From the NCBI GenBank assembly GCA_040882225.1, contig JBBEBR010000005.1, positions 84,970 to 148,969 of the forward strand: a DNA stretch of 64,000 bases. Direction: 5' to 3'. Of this stretch, positions 42,601 to 50,800 are shown piece after piece; the first letter of the stretch is position 1, and each line of letters starts with the position of its first letter. The stretch is from Gracilimonas sp040882225. Lineage in GTDB: Bacteria; Bacteroidota; Rhodothermia; Balneolales; Balneolaceae. The notes beneath the pieces were generated by a model. It was not told the origin of the DNA. It saw nothing but the letters and a program-made list of their open reading frames with translations, and did no database searches. Both the position numbers and the translations under genes were made by a program.

Positions 42601-43102
42601 TTCCAACTAATCCCCCTACATGAAAATTACCGGATATTTCTCCAGAAACGTGTACGCTAATTATTTCAGTCTGATTAGCCCCCATGCCTAATAAACCTCC
42701 GGTTTCGGATAATCCTTTTATATACACATCTAGTAAAGTGATGTTTAGAAAGGCTGCACCATTTGCATACCCAAATAATCCCATATATTGCTTCTGTTGA
42801 TCAATATGCAAATTACTTATAAAATTACTATTTCCATTATAGGTACCTGTAAAATTAATATGGAAATCTCCTATTGGTATAAAACCCTCACCTCCATTCC
42901 AAGTTTCAGTTACACTCGCATCAATATCATTAATTTGGATAAAATGCTTATCAGTATGATTTCTTATCTCCTGCAATTCCTCAACCGTAGAAATTTGATA
43001 AGGATCTTCTTCGGTTCCCGAACCACCTGCAAATTGAGCATACACATTGTTTCCACAGAGAAAGGAGAAAAAGCATAGCAACAGTAGTATTCTCTTTAAC
43101 AT
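39680..43102 (-). CDS. Large secreted protein: GLUG repeats, Fn3-like repeats, T9SS type A sorting domain
   Basis: The 1140-residue protein has a signal peptide ending 'NNVYAQ', then a beta-helical region with repeated GLUG motifs ('VGGLVG', 'SVGGLVG', 'QVGGLVG', about 90-290). After a CARDB-like segment (about 360-440) come six Fn3-like repeats of about 95 residues, each closing in a 'YYWRVKA...SEWSE' motif. It ends with a T9SS type A domain, 'NYPNPFNPTTQI' and 'TKKLLLIK'. It should be exported and perhaps binds polysaccharide or other cells. No enzymatic domain is visible. It is transcribed alone. Confidence 0.9.
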   Translation of the reverse strand: MLKRILLLLCFFSFLCGNNVYAQFAGGSGTEEDPYQISTVEELQEIRNHTDKHFIQINDIDASVTETWNGGEGFIPIGDFHINFTGTYNGNSNFISNLHIDQQKQYMGLFGYANGAAFLNITLLDVYIKGLSETGGLLGMGANQTEIISVHVSGEISGNFHVGGLVGRMFSNGVIIKNSSASASVMGTNSNVGGLVGSAYQGEIIRSYATGPVIGYYSVGGLVGHHNSNATIENSYAHGAVSGVAQVGGLVGVSDTEAVILNSYSIGKTIGDEDVGGFIGINAGQILNSYWNKISTEQSSGSGRGASNGLTGLATFQMQGASAEMNMPELDWANTWAAIPNDYPKLLWSISYTSIEELSFLQKISSGQNFEVQINLKNKGGLKDTTDVVLKDSAGTVVDITESVILEPEEETSLSLQWQTTEETEGMYDFILKTRYDRDSFSVEVLKMPSKVEITSPAIEAQDIALLPELTWNEASLADYYQLQLSTNNAFDSLVIEEDNLDSFTFSVTDSLDYLTEYFWRVRASSSIGEGEWSDTTSFTTIIEKSEVTQLLSPVNDTTDVSITPTLTWSSAERAEDYQVQASTDSTFETILYDVSEIDSLNYQMETLDFNTVYYWRLKASNVGGESDWSENWSFFTEYALDKPVAETPINEAIDVEIPARFEWKPIDGADDYLLQLSKDENFESEIGLSEHTDAELQTTQNRLAKSISEKSWNISQTVEGLDFSTKYFWRVKAINNEGHSSWSQTQFFTTQDAPIEGIVNLTSPSHNSEDVDFPVELTWDEFTEAKYYNLELSESPAFDATISVRDLEATSFETSQLSDTTTYYWRVRASVDEQLTAWSAIWSFKTVLGIPEVPTWTPENEAEDVSQTPFISWGSSKRATTFDFQISKADDFSEIIFEAENLESTNIKIENKLESRTKYYWHVRANNQSGSSNWSETLSFITVLEKPDSVQLLIPQKDEWYPIDNPYFEWTSSEQADEYVFHLSKEEDFESFVLDTIITAPDTSFTMDEYLEADVFYYWRVKAANESGESEWSEVFDFLGNGGLSTETETLPTEFTLQQNYPNPFNPTTQIRYGIPNAAEVRLEVFNMLGQKVSTLVKERKSAGWHNATFDASELSSGFYIYRIQAGEFISTKKLLLIK

Positions 43103-43207
43103 GATATTTCTTTTAGTTATAAATCCGCTTCACAAATACAGCTTTTTCAAAAGCTAACAGCCCCGATATTTGAGTAAAACAGGTTAATAATTCAGACCGA
43201 TAAATCT

Positions 43208-43258
43208 GCACATTATATTGTGCTTAATCAAGCCTGAAATTCCCGCATCATTGCGGGA
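43208..43258 (+). promoter_or_regulatory. Two inverted repeats ahead of the XRE gene, one overlapping its start codon
   Basis: GCACA-TTATAT-TGTGC (43208-43223) is followed 17 bp later by TCCCGCA-TCAT-TGCGGGA (43241-43258), whose last base is the A of the ATG. The second could be an autoregulatory operator or an mRNA hairpin hiding the start. No Shine-Dalgarno sequence is visible apart from GCGGGA inside the stem. Confidence 0.55.
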
Positions 43259-43500
43259 TGAAATCTAAAGAGGAAGTTCAGGAAATAATCGGGCTTAATT
43301 TGAAGCGGGAAAGAAATGCTGCCGAGCTTTCTCAGTTCGATCTTGCCATAGAAGCCGAACTTCATCGAAATATGATTGACCTCATTGAGCGCGGTAAAAC
43401 CATGCCTACTGTTTTCACGCTGCTCAAAATCTGCAAAGCGCTTAATATTCCGATTTCAAAATTATTGGGCGGGGTTGAAGAGGATCACAGATTTCACTGA
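43258..43500 (+). CDS. Small XRE-family HTH regulator
   Basis: An 80-residue protein made of one Cro/C1-type HTH: 'IGLNLKRERNAAELSQFDLA' (helices 1-2), 'ELHRNMIDLIERGKTMPTVF' (recognition helix and turn) and 'LLKICKALNIPISKLL'. The last residues 'EEDHRFH' and the stop codon are encoded by a dispersed repeat that also occurs in non-coding DNA at 39562, so the original C-terminus may have been replaced. It stands alone; no toxin or methylase partner is adjacent. Confidence 0.85.
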   Translation: MKSKEEVQEIIGLNLKRERNAAELSQFDLAIEAELHRNMIDLIERGKTMPTVFTLLKICKALNIPISKLLGGVEEDHRFH

Positions 43501-43513
43501 TTACGCTGGTTTT
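43477..43513. repeat. Dispersed repeat AAGAGGATCAC-AGATTTCACTG, copy 2
   Basis: This copy overlaps the 3' end of the XRE gene and supplies its last seven codons and stop. Downstream, 43538-43640 contains more degenerate short repeats (CTTTGCG/CACCTTTGCG) of the same intergenic kind. Confidence 0.65.
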
Positions 43514-43661
43514 TCTGATTGCGCTGACTTTTGATTGTTGTAGCTTTTCGCTACAAAATTAGAAACCACGGGTGCCAAAGTTAAAAATCCCCTCCCTTTG
43601 CGCACCTTTGCGATCTTAGCGGTAGAGAATAAACCGTAAGAGCGAGGAGAATATCAAAGCT

Positions 43662-43700
43662 AAAAACCTCCAAGGTCTGCGAGACCTTGGAGGTTTTTTT
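43662..43700. terminator. Bidirectional terminator with 17-bp perfect stem
   Basis: The stem (43662-43678 with 43682-43698) has the same CCTCCAAGGTCT core as the hairpin at 39644-39676, with a 3-nt loop. T residues flank it in both directions (seven on the plus strand, five on the minus), so it can end both the XRE transcript and the M24 peptidase transcript. Confidence 0.85.
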
Positions 43701-43707
43701 TACTTGA

Positions 43708-45057
43708 TCACTGCTCAGCAGGCTCTCTTGGTATCATCATAATTTCTCGTTGCCGGCCGTCTATGTACCACACACCGGTGCTGTCGAAGAAAGCTTCTTC
43801 TTCCAGCATAATTCGGATTTCCTTTCCCCATTCTTCAATGTATGTAGCGGCATTTAATTCGATGGAGTAGGCTGTATTCAGATGAAGCGGATAATCTCCG
43901 GTTACGGGAACACCTCCCTGTGAATCCCACATTCCCAAAGTAGTTCCTTCCCCATGACCGTGATAGCCAATCGGGTGCGTATAAATACTCGGCTTGATTC
44001 CTTCCTCAATCGCCTGCTCTCGTGACATTTTCAGCACCTCATTTCCTGTCCTTCCTTCTTTGAAATTGTTTGTGAAAATATCCTGCAACCGGTTTCCATT
44101 TCGGAAGGCTTCTTGCAAATATTTCGGCACTTCTGTCTCACCCGGGCGCAAAATATAGGCGTGTTGCTGAGTGTCTGTATTCAACCTCAAATACTTGATT
44201 CCGAAATCAACGTGTAGCAAATCTCCAGGCAGGATTATGTTTTCATCCGGACGGCTATCAAAGGTTCGCAGATGATCAAAAGACTCAGGATCGGCTCGTT
44301 GAATGGAGACGCTGGGATGAAACCACGTATTCAGCTTCAACTCTTTGATCTTCTCACGAAACCACCAGACTACATCATCGGTGGTTGTAACTCCGGGCTG
44401 AATTACCCGGTCAGAAAATCCTTCAGCGATTATTTCATGCGCAATTCGCACAATCTGTGGATACAATACCATCTCTTTTTTGGTTCTGGTTTCCAGCCAT
44501 CCGATAGATACTTTTTCGGCAGAAACAATCCTGTCGCGGAATTTCTTATTAAGTGATGCCTGCAATTCTTCTAAATCTGTGGCCACAATTCCATCGGAAA
44601 TCCCAAAATGTTTGGATTTATTCACCCCAATTTTTTGTGGATTTCTCTCCTCAATAATTCTCGCCAACCGTTTCCACTGATCCGGTTCTTCCTCCGGATT
44701 CCAGGCTCTTTTGAACATGGTGCCAACATCATAACGGGCAACGGCTAAAGTTTCCAAACCGGCATCATCACCACGATCATAAATCACCAAAATGGTTCGG
44801 CGGCGGGCGGCATGCCATGTAGCCGGCAGCATCGTCTCGATTACCGGATCTTCATTATATTCGCGGGAAATTATCACCCACATATCGAGGCCTTCCCGAC
44901 GCATAATATCGGGCAACGTGTTTCTGATTTTATCCTCCAGCAGCTCATCAATAACCGCTGCGCGTTCTTTCATCGGGAGGATGTGAGGATAGTTCTGAGA
45001 ATAGCTAAGAGAGTAAATGGAAACCGAGATCAAAAGTAGTAGCAGAGGCTTTTTCAT
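43708..45057 (-). CDS. Exported M24-family (Xaa-Pro aminopeptidase-like) protein
   Basis: The 449-residue protein has a signal peptide ('MKKPLLLLLISVSIYSLSYSQ'), a creatinase N-terminal-like domain ('GLDMWVIISREYNEDP'), and the pita-bread M24 domain. Metal ligands are recognisable in 'LLHVDFGI' (Asp), 'HPIGYHGHGEGTTLG' (His) and 'YSIELNA' (Glu), with 'IMLEEEAFF' for the last Glu. In canonical enzymes two Asp residues start the site; only one is clear here, the other position being Asn/Thr in 'LNTDTQQ'. Activity is therefore likely but not certain. It is preceded on the same strand by the M61 peptidase gene, a second exported peptidase. Confidence 0.87.
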   Translation of the reverse strand: MKKPLLLLLISVSIYSLSYSQNYPHILPMKERAAVIDELLEDKIRNTLPDIMRREGLDMWVIISREYNEDPVIETMLPATWHAARRRTILVIYDRGDDAGLETLAVARYDVGTMFKRAWNPEEEPDQWKRLARIIEERNPQKIGVNKSKHFGISDGIVATDLEELQASLNKKFRDRIVSAEKVSIGWLETRTKKEMVLYPQIVRIAHEIIAEGFSDRVIQPGVTTTDDVVWWFREKIKELKLNTWFHPSVSIQRADPESFDHLRTFDSRPDENIILPGDLLHVDFGIKYLRLNTDTQQHAYILRPGETEVPKYLQEAFRNGNRLQDIFTNNFKEGRTGNEVLKMSREQAIEEGIKPSIYTHPIGYHGHGEGTTLGMWDSQGGVPVTGDYPLHLNTAYSIELNAATYIEEWGKEIRIMLEEEAFFDSTGVWYIDGRQREIMMIPREPAEQ

Positions 45058-45174
45058 GGCTGGATTTTTTTATCGTTCGGCGGGAATATGGAGAGGAAAG
45101 CAGACAGGTGCAAACAACAGAATGGAACGCGGATCGGGCGGATTTTTGAGGTGGTTTCAATTATCCCAACCTCG

Positions 45175-45250
45175 CAAGGGGTAGCTACCCCTTGTTGTTG
45201 GAAACATTGTCGTTGGCGCAAGCGAGCCCACCCCTTCTTTCCAGAAGGGG
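45175..45250. repeat. Two palindromes between the M24 and M61 peptidase genes
   Basis: CAAGGGGTAGCTACCCCTTG (45175-45194) is a perfect 20-bp palindrome. CCCCTTCT-TTCC-AGAAGGGG (45231-45250) is an 8-bp stem with a 4-nt loop, 19 bp past the M61 gene stop. They may end or stabilise the M61 transcript; neither has a T-run on the minus strand. Confidence 0.6.
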
Positions 45251-45268
45251 AATGGATCAACCACTTAC

Positions 45269-47062
45269 TTAATTTTCCCCAGAAACCCAGTTGTTTTGGT
45301 TAGCTCGCATATTTCGATTGATGTCATTCATCACTTCGGTTTTATAGGAAGCATCTGCGGCGAGTGTAATTTGCACGGTTCTCTTTTCACCCCATCTATC
45401 GAATACAATTTCAACTTTATCGCCGGAAGAATATCTGGATAAGATTTCATCCACATCTTCAACTTCACTCAAAAAAGTTCCGCCTATGGAAATGATTTCG
45501 TCGGAACTATTAATACCTGCTTCATAAATTGGAGAGCCTTTTATAGCGTTTGAACGCAAAACCCCAACTCCGTTTGAAATGCGAACATTTGTTCCTAAAC
45601 TCGCTTTTCCGGGATTCGCTTTTTCGTAATTCACCCCGACAGTTGCCAGTAATCGCTCGTAATCTGGAACCTGACTATCAAAAATGTACTTGCCGAAAAA
45701 CTCTTCCGCGAAATCATCATTCGTATATTCCGCTAACGTGGCTTCTAAATCTCTTACTGAATAAGGTATCTCAGTTTTGCCATATTTCTGCCAGACCAAT
45801 TTCATATAATCGTCTAAATTTTTGCCCTTCATTTCACGAAGTGACAAATCCAAAGCCAGGCCCAAAACACTGCCGTAGGTGTAATAGGAAATAAAAGTGT
45901 TTTCACGATTTACGGGATCAACGGATCGGGCGGCATCCACAAAAGGAGCCTGATAACTCATTTCTATAGGATTGAAGAAATCTCTTCCCGGAGAATTGAT
46001 CACATAATTTAATCCACCGGCTAATCCATTTATATATTCATCGCTAGTCTGAATTCCCGCCCGCGTTAAAATCAATCCCGTGTAGTAGCTGGTAAAACCT
46101 TCCGCAAACCAAAGTTCGCCGCTCATGTTGGCTTCTTCAAAATCGAATGGTTCCAGGGAAGCCGGCCGAATTCGCTCCACATTCCAGGCATGAAAAAACT
46201 CATGTGAAACAGTCCCAATACTGGTTTCTCCCAGAGGTCGATCCAGCGGTTTTGAGTTCACCACATAGGTTGAATTCCTGTGCTCCATTCCATCGCCACT
46301 GGCATTAGGCATGAAGCAGTTCAGGAAGGTGTATTCGCCGAATTCAAAGTCAGGAAGTTCTCCAAATACTGCTTTCTGACTTTGCACAATCGCCATCACC
46401 TTTTCAAAATATTCATCCACTTCCGAATCGCTAGCCGGAGTATGAAGCGCCATTCGGATATTCTGCCCATCCACATTTTCTTCCCGCAAATGGAAATCCG
46501 CAATCTCTGTTGGGCTGTCCAAAAAGTAGTACAAATCCGGTGCGTAAAAAGTATTTCCTTCCTGATGTTTCAGCTGAGTGGCAACTTTCCAGCCTAAATC
46601 ATCCCTAAGGTTGAAAGTGACTTCGATCGGACGATGCTCATAATTTCGAGCCCATGCAAAAGTGGCGGGAATATTGAGATGAGCATGCGTTTCATCTACC
46701 TGCGAATAAGTTCCGCCACCCCGGTTGGCAAACAAAGTATATTCAAAAACCACGGTTCCGTCATGGCCGCTTACATTCCATTGATGCGGATTTGGCCGCG
46801 TTATTTCAAGCTCCTTTCCTTCGCTGTCAAAAGCCTTCACCCCATATACATTCTTAGCAAATTCGTGTAAGGCATATCTACCGGGTGAGGTGCGGCTCAT
46901 TCGCACTTCAAGCACTTTATTCTCGAGATTTTCATACTGAATAGAAATCTCCGCCTCATGATGAACCGCATTTTCAAATGAGATTTCGTATTTAGTGGTG
47001 GTTTGGGAGTACACAGAAATGGTGAGAAGTGATAAAGTAAGCGTTGTAATCAGCTGTTTCAT
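45269..47062 (-). CDS. Exported M61-family peptidase with PDZ domain
   Basis: A signal peptide (about 1-20) is followed by the M61 N-domain. The catalytic domain has H287-E-F-F-H291 and the third zinc ligand E321 in 'LWFAEGF'. A C-terminal PDZ domain (about 490-580) follows, with 'GVGVLRSNAIKGSPIYEAGI' and 'DRWGEKRTVQITL'. M61 glycyl aminopeptidases trim peptides with N-terminal Gly or Ala. The length of 597 residues is typical for the Bacteroidota-like members. It is monocistronic or leads into the M24 gene 210 bp downstream. Confidence 0.92.
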   Translation of the reverse strand: MKQLITTLTLSLLTISVYSQTTTKYEISFENAVHHEAEISIQYENLENKVLEVRMSRTSPGRYALHEFAKNVYGVKAFDSEGKELEITRPNPHQWNVSGHDGTVVFEYTLFANRGGGTYSQVDETHAHLNIPATFAWARNYEHRPIEVTFNLRDDLGWKVATQLKHQEGNTFYAPDLYYFLDSPTEIADFHLREENVDGQNIRMALHTPASDSEVDEYFEKVMAIVQSQKAVFGELPDFEFGEYTFLNCFMPNASGDGMEHRNSTYVVNSKPLDRPLGETSIGTVSHEFFHAWNVERIRPASLEPFDFEEANMSGELWFAEGFTSYYTGLILTRAGIQTSDEYINGLAGGLNYVINSPGRDFFNPIEMSYQAPFVDAARSVDPVNRENTFISYYTYGSVLGLALDLSLREMKGKNLDDYMKLVWQKYGKTEIPYSVRDLEATLAEYTNDDFAEEFFGKYIFDSQVPDYERLLATVGVNYEKANPGKASLGTNVRISNGVGVLRSNAIKGSPIYEAGINSSDEIISIGGTFLSEVEDVDEILSRYSSGDKVEIVFDRWGEKRTVQITLAADASYKTEVMNDINRNMRANQNNWVSGEN

Positions 47063-47322
47063 TTGTGGAATTTTTGATGAAAATGAAGTGAATATAGAAA
47101 ATCGATGTTAATCAGCGCCGCCGAATTACGACATTTGTTTAATTTGGTTTCAGGCTTATGAACAGGAATTCCTATAGTCGAAAGCGAATAAGAAAAGCCT
47201 ATTTGTACTTAATCCCAAAACTGAAGTTCTCATAAAATGGTTTTACTTTCTCTTTAGTTAAGATTGGCAAAATTGAGTCATTTTATACATACAATTCACT
47301 ATCAAAAATTAATCAATCAGGA

Positions 47323-49365
47323 ATGAAAGTACGCAGCTATATAAAAGGTGAATGGCTAACTGAAGGCACCGAAACCGATCTCATAAGTGCGGTGAATGGG
47401 GAACCGGTTGGTCAAATGGTGGAGGCGGATATTGATTATAAATCAGCTTTGGAGTATGCCAGAAAGTTTGGAGGGCCAAATCTTCGTGAACTCACCATTC
47501 ATCAGAGAGCGTTCAAAATCAAATTTCTTGCGGCATATTTAATGGAGCGCAAAGAAAAGTATTACGAGATTTCGACCCAAACCGGAGCCACTCGCCGGGA
47601 TTCCTGGATAGACATCGAAGGCGGATTCGGCTCTATGTTTGTGCTTTCAAGCAAAGCCCGGAGGGAATTATCTGACCTTCCCTGGCATGTTGAGGGAAAT
47701 TATGAGCGGCTTTCACGAAAAGGAACATTTTCTGGCCAGCATATTTGTGTTCCAAAACATGGAGTGGGCATCCATATTAACGCTTTTAATTTTCCGGTTT
47801 GGGGAATGGTCGAGAAACTGGCGCCCTGCATTATTTCGGGGATGCCGGCTATAGTGAAGCCTTCTCCGGTTGGCTCCCAGCTTGCTTTTGCTGTTTTTGA
47901 GGATATGGTTGAATCTGGAATTCTTCCCGAAGGAGCCATTCAGTTTATTGCCGCCGATAAACCTGGTGATCTTTTAGATCATTTGATAAGTCAGGATTCC
48001 GTTTCTTTCACCGGTTCTGCCACAACAGGCAGAAAATTGAAATCTCACCCGAACATTATTGCACATAGTGTTCAATTTAACCTGGAAGCTGATTCTCTTA
48101 ACGCCTCCATTCTGGGCGAAGATGTAACGCCTGATATGGAAGAGTTTGGCCTTTTCATTAAAGAGGTTGCGGATGAAATGACCGTAAAAACCGGGCAAAA
48201 GTGTACGGCCATCCGAAGAACCATTGTGCCCAAAAATCGTGTGGATGATGTTATAGAAGCACTAAAAGAAAGACTTTTAAAAACTACTATCGGAAACCCC
48301 GCAGTCAAAGAAACGCGGATGGGCCCGCTTGCGAGTTCTCTTCAGGCTGAACGGTTTAACGAGCAACTTGAGGCATTGGCTGGCTGTACGCAAAGTGTTT
48401 TTGAGAATGGAGAAAATGGCCATAGTGGTGCTTTCACAAACCCAAAAATTTTAGTGTGTCATAAACCACTCGTTGTGGATGAGATTCATACAATCGAAGC
48501 TTTTGGCCCAATGACGACCATTATGCCCTACGAGAAAACGGAAGACGCCATCACTCTTGCCAATAAAGCAGATGGCTCTCTGGTGGGTTCTTTGTTTACC
48601 GCCGATGATAATCTCGCCCAAAAAATAACGTTGGGATGCGCTCCTTATCATGGCCGATTTATGGTGATTAACCGTCATTCAGCTGGCGAGTCTACCGGAC
48701 ACGGATCTCCGATGCCACACATGATTCACGGCGGGCCGGGAAGAGCCGGCGGCGGGCAGGAATTAGGCGGTGCCCGATCTGTGCTTCATAATATGCAGAG
48801 AATTGCACTTCAGGGTTCACCTACTACGCTGAGGAATATCACTCAGCAACATATAAAAGGTGCCGAGACCGTGGAATCTGAAAAGCATCCTTTCCAGAAA
48901 TATTTTGAAGAACTGTTTGTTGGTGAAGCCTTAACCACTGAAAAAAGAACCGTTAGAGATCAGGATGTGGAAGATTTCGCCAATTTAACCGGCGATAAAT
49001 TCTATGCCCATACCGATGCTGACGCCGCTGCGCGTTCACTTTTTGGGAAAATAGTTGCTCATGGTTATTTCGTGTTATCAGCCGCAGCCGGTTTATTTGT
49101 GCATCCGGATGAAGGCCCGGTTCTCCTCAATTACGGCCTTGAAAGTTTATCATTTCTGGCACCTGTCGCCCCGGGAGATACCATCCAAGCCAAACTTATC
49201 GTGAAACGGAAAACCAATCGCCAGCAGCGAAAAACGGATAAATTCCCATTTGGTGTGGTTTATTGGGATGTGGAGGTTACTAATCAGGATGAGGAAATAG
49301 TAGCCGAATACACCATCCTCACCTTAGTAAAAAGAAAGCACAAACTGGATATTGATGAGGTTTGA
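47323..49365 (+). CDS. paaZ: PaaZ: aldehyde dehydrogenase / MaoC hydratase bifunctional protein
   Basis: A 680-residue fusion. The aldehyde dehydrogenase part (about 1-520) has the general base E255 in 'FNLEADSLNA' and nucleophile C294 in 'KTGQKCTAIRR', within one residue of the E. coli PaaZ positions. The C-terminal MaoC-like hotdog domain (about 540-675) has 'DVEDFANLTGDKFYAH' and 'ARSLFGKIVAHGYFVLS' with the hydratase Asp/His. PaaZ opens oxepin-CoA and oxidises the resulting semialdehyde in phenylacetate degradation. No paaABCDE genes are in the window, so the rest of the pathway must lie elsewhere. Confidence 0.93.
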   Translation: MKVRSYIKGEWLTEGTETDLISAVNGEPVGQMVEADIDYKSALEYARKFGGPNLRELTIHQRAFKIKFLAAYLMERKEKYYEISTQTGATRRDSWIDIEGGFGSMFVLSSKARRELSDLPWHVEGNYERLSRKGTFSGQHICVPKHGVGIHINAFNFPVWGMVEKLAPCIISGMPAIVKPSPVGSQLAFAVFEDMVESGILPEGAIQFIAADKPGDLLDHLISQDSVSFTGSATTGRKLKSHPNIIAHSVQFNLEADSLNASILGEDVTPDMEEFGLFIKEVADEMTVKTGQKCTAIRRTIVPKNRVDDVIEALKERLLKTTIGNPAVKETRMGPLASSLQAERFNEQLEALAGCTQSVFENGENGHSGAFTNPKILVCHKPLVVDEIHTIEAFGPMTTIMPYEKTEDAITLANKADGSLVGSLFTADDNLAQKITLGCAPYHGRFMVINRHSAGESTGHGSPMPHMIHGGPGRAGGGQELGGARSVLHNMQRIALQGSPTTLRNITQQHIKGAETVESEKHPFQKYFEELFVGEALTTEKRTVRDQDVEDFANLTGDKFYAHTDADAAARSLFGKIVAHGYFVLSAAAGLFVHPDEGPVLLNYGLESLSFLAPVAPGDTIQAKLIVKRKTNRQQRKTDKFPFGVVYWDVEVTNQDEEIVAEYTILTLVKRKHKLDIDEV

Positions 49366-49423
49366 ATTTTTTTTGTAAGGTTTATGAATTTCGGAGCTCT
49401 AACTATTAAAGAACTAAGAATCC

Positions 49424-49839
49424 AGGATTCAGAAATCAGAAATCAGAAAATAGAACCCATTATGAGAAAACCTGCAAAAACCTTCCAAGATTTAATAGTA
49501 TGGCAAAAAGCACATCAATTAGTTTTAAAAACTTATTTTTATACGAAGAGTTTTCCTAAATATGAGCTATATGGTCTTAGTTCTCAGTTTAGAAGAGCTG
49601 CTGTTTCGATTGCTGCTAATATTGCTGAAGGATTTAAAAAACGAGGAAAAAAAGACAAGCTTCGATTCCTAAACATATCACATGGATCTTTAGAAGAATG
49701 CAGATACTATATGATTCTTTCAAAAGATTTGGGTTACGGAGAAACAAAAGACTTGAACGAAATACTACAGGAAGTAAGTAAACTTCTTGATGGATATTCC
49801 AAAGCAATACTGAATTCTGTATCCTGATTTCTGTATCCT
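49424..49839. repeat. Inverted-repeat-bounded S23 cassette, second locus
   Basis: AGGATTCAGAAATCAG (49424-49439) and CTGATTTCTGTATCCT (49824-49839) are inverted complements at 15 of 16 positions and bracket the S23 gene closely. The right arm contains the S23 stop codon. The arms differ in sequence from those of the cassette at 32489-33008, but the layout is the same: an S23 ORF within an inverted repeat inside a CoA-metabolism operon. Confidence 0.7.
49462..49827 (+). CDS. Four-helix-bundle protein (S23 / 23S rRNA intervening-sequence family), second copy
   Basis: The start at 49462 is preferred because family homology begins within ten residues ('TFQDLIVWQKAHQLVLKTY'); an upstream in-frame ATG would read through the left repeat arm. 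The core 'LSSQFRRAAVSIAANIAEG' and 'FLNISHGSLEECRYYMIL' are standard family blocks. At 121 residues it shares only moderate identity with the copy at 32625, so it is not a recent duplicate. It separates paaZ from an enoyl-CoA hydratase gene. The right repeat arm supplies its last codons and stop. Confidence 0.92.
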   Translation: MRKPAKTFQDLIVWQKAHQLVLKTYFYTKSFPKYELYGLSSQFRRAAVSIAANIAEGFKKRGKKDKLRFLNISHGSLEECRYYMILSKDLGYGETKDLNEILQEVSKLLDGYSKAILNSVS

Positions 49840-49863
49840 TATTTTAAACTAAAATTTGATTAT

Positions 49864-50625
49864 ATGTCACAACCCAGCTCTGTTACCCTTTCCATCAACA
49901 ACAACATTGGAACCATCGAATTCCATCACCCCAAGGGAAATTCGCTTCCTGGAAAGCTGCTGCGGGAAATGGCCACCACGATTACTGAGGCCGGGGAAAA
50001 AGAAGGCGTCCGTGTAATCGTAATCAAAAGTTCAGGTGAGGGTGCTTTTTGTGCCGGGGCTTCTTTTGATGAACTGATTGCCATAGAGGATTTCGAAACC
50101 GGTAAGAATTTTTTCATGGGATTTGCTCTGGTTTTGAATGCCATGAGAAGATGTCCAAAACTGATTATTGTGCGGGTGCATGGTAAAACGGTAGGAGGCG
50201 GAGTAGGTATTGCCTCAGCCGGTGATTATACCTTTGCCAAGGAAGGAGCTTCTGTAAAACTGAGTGAACTTGCGCTGGGAATCGGCCCTTTTGTGGTAGG
50301 CCCGGCGGTAGAGCGAAAAGTGGGAAAAAGTGCTTTCGCTGCTCTTTCAATTGATGCGACTCAATGGCACAGTTCCGCTTGGGCAGAACAAAAAAGTTTA
50401 TACAACCGCGTTTTTTCAACCACTGAAGAGTTGGATAGTGCCGTTGAAGAACTTGCAAGTCAACTTGCTAAAAGCAGTCCCGATGCCATGGCTGATTTGA
50501 AGTCTGTTTTGTGGAAGGAAACTGAAAACTGGGAGGAGCTTTTAGAACAAAGAGCCGAAATTAGTGGGAGATTGGTACTTTCCGATTACACCAAAAATTT
50601 CATCAAAAAATTCAAGAACAGTTGA
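49864..50625 (+). CDS. Enoyl-CoA hydratase/isomerase family protein
   Basis: A 253-residue crotonase-fold protein: 'FCAGASFDELI' (oxyanion hole 1), 'RVHGKTVGGGVGIASAGDYTF' (oxyanion hole 2) and 'LSELALGIGPFVVGPAVERKVG'. The second catalytic Glu position of standard hydratases (G-x-x-P-E) is not evident ('GIGPFVV'), so isomerase, hydrolase or another crotonase activity is possible. With paaZ upstream it may act in phenylacetate or related aromatic degradation, like PaaF/PaaG. The S23 gene between them probably does not break cotranscription. Confidence 0.85.
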   Translation: MSQPSSVTLSINNNIGTIEFHHPKGNSLPGKLLREMATTITEAGEKEGVRVIVIKSSGEGAFCAGASFDELIAIEDFETGKNFFMGFALVLNAMRRCPKLIIVRVHGKTVGGGVGIASAGDYTFAKEGASVKLSELALGIGPFVVGPAVERKVGKSAFAALSIDATQWHSSAWAEQKSLYNRVFSTTEELDSAVEELASQLAKSSPDAMADLKSVLWKETENWEELLEQRAEISGRLVLSDYTKNFIKKFKNS

Positions 50626-50627
50626 AA

Positions 50628-50715
50628 TTATCTGGGGATGATAACGGTAACCGAGGTCCCTTCTTTTCCTGAAATTTCGAGTTCGGCGTTCATTAGTAAA
50701 ATTGATGAGCCTCGA
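50628..50715 (-). pseudogene. Remnant of a histidine kinase C-terminus
   Basis: The minus strand encodes 'LMNAELEISGKEGTSVTVIIPR' followed by a stop, matching the last helix and strand of HATPase_c domains ('..NAELEI..KEG.GT.VT..IP'). Upstream the frame has no further homology. It begins 2 bp past the hydratase stop. It is too short to be functional. Confidence 0.65.
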
Positions 50716-50800
50716 ATGAGTTATTTCTAACATTTTTCATTTACCGCATTTAACATCGTTAATTCCTATAATCAGGCAAAATCAAACCATACCTTTTCTT

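Noticed and set aside
42788..43078. 96-codon plus-strand ORF in the GLUG protein gene
   Set aside because: Antisense shadow of signal peptide and GLUG coding sequence.
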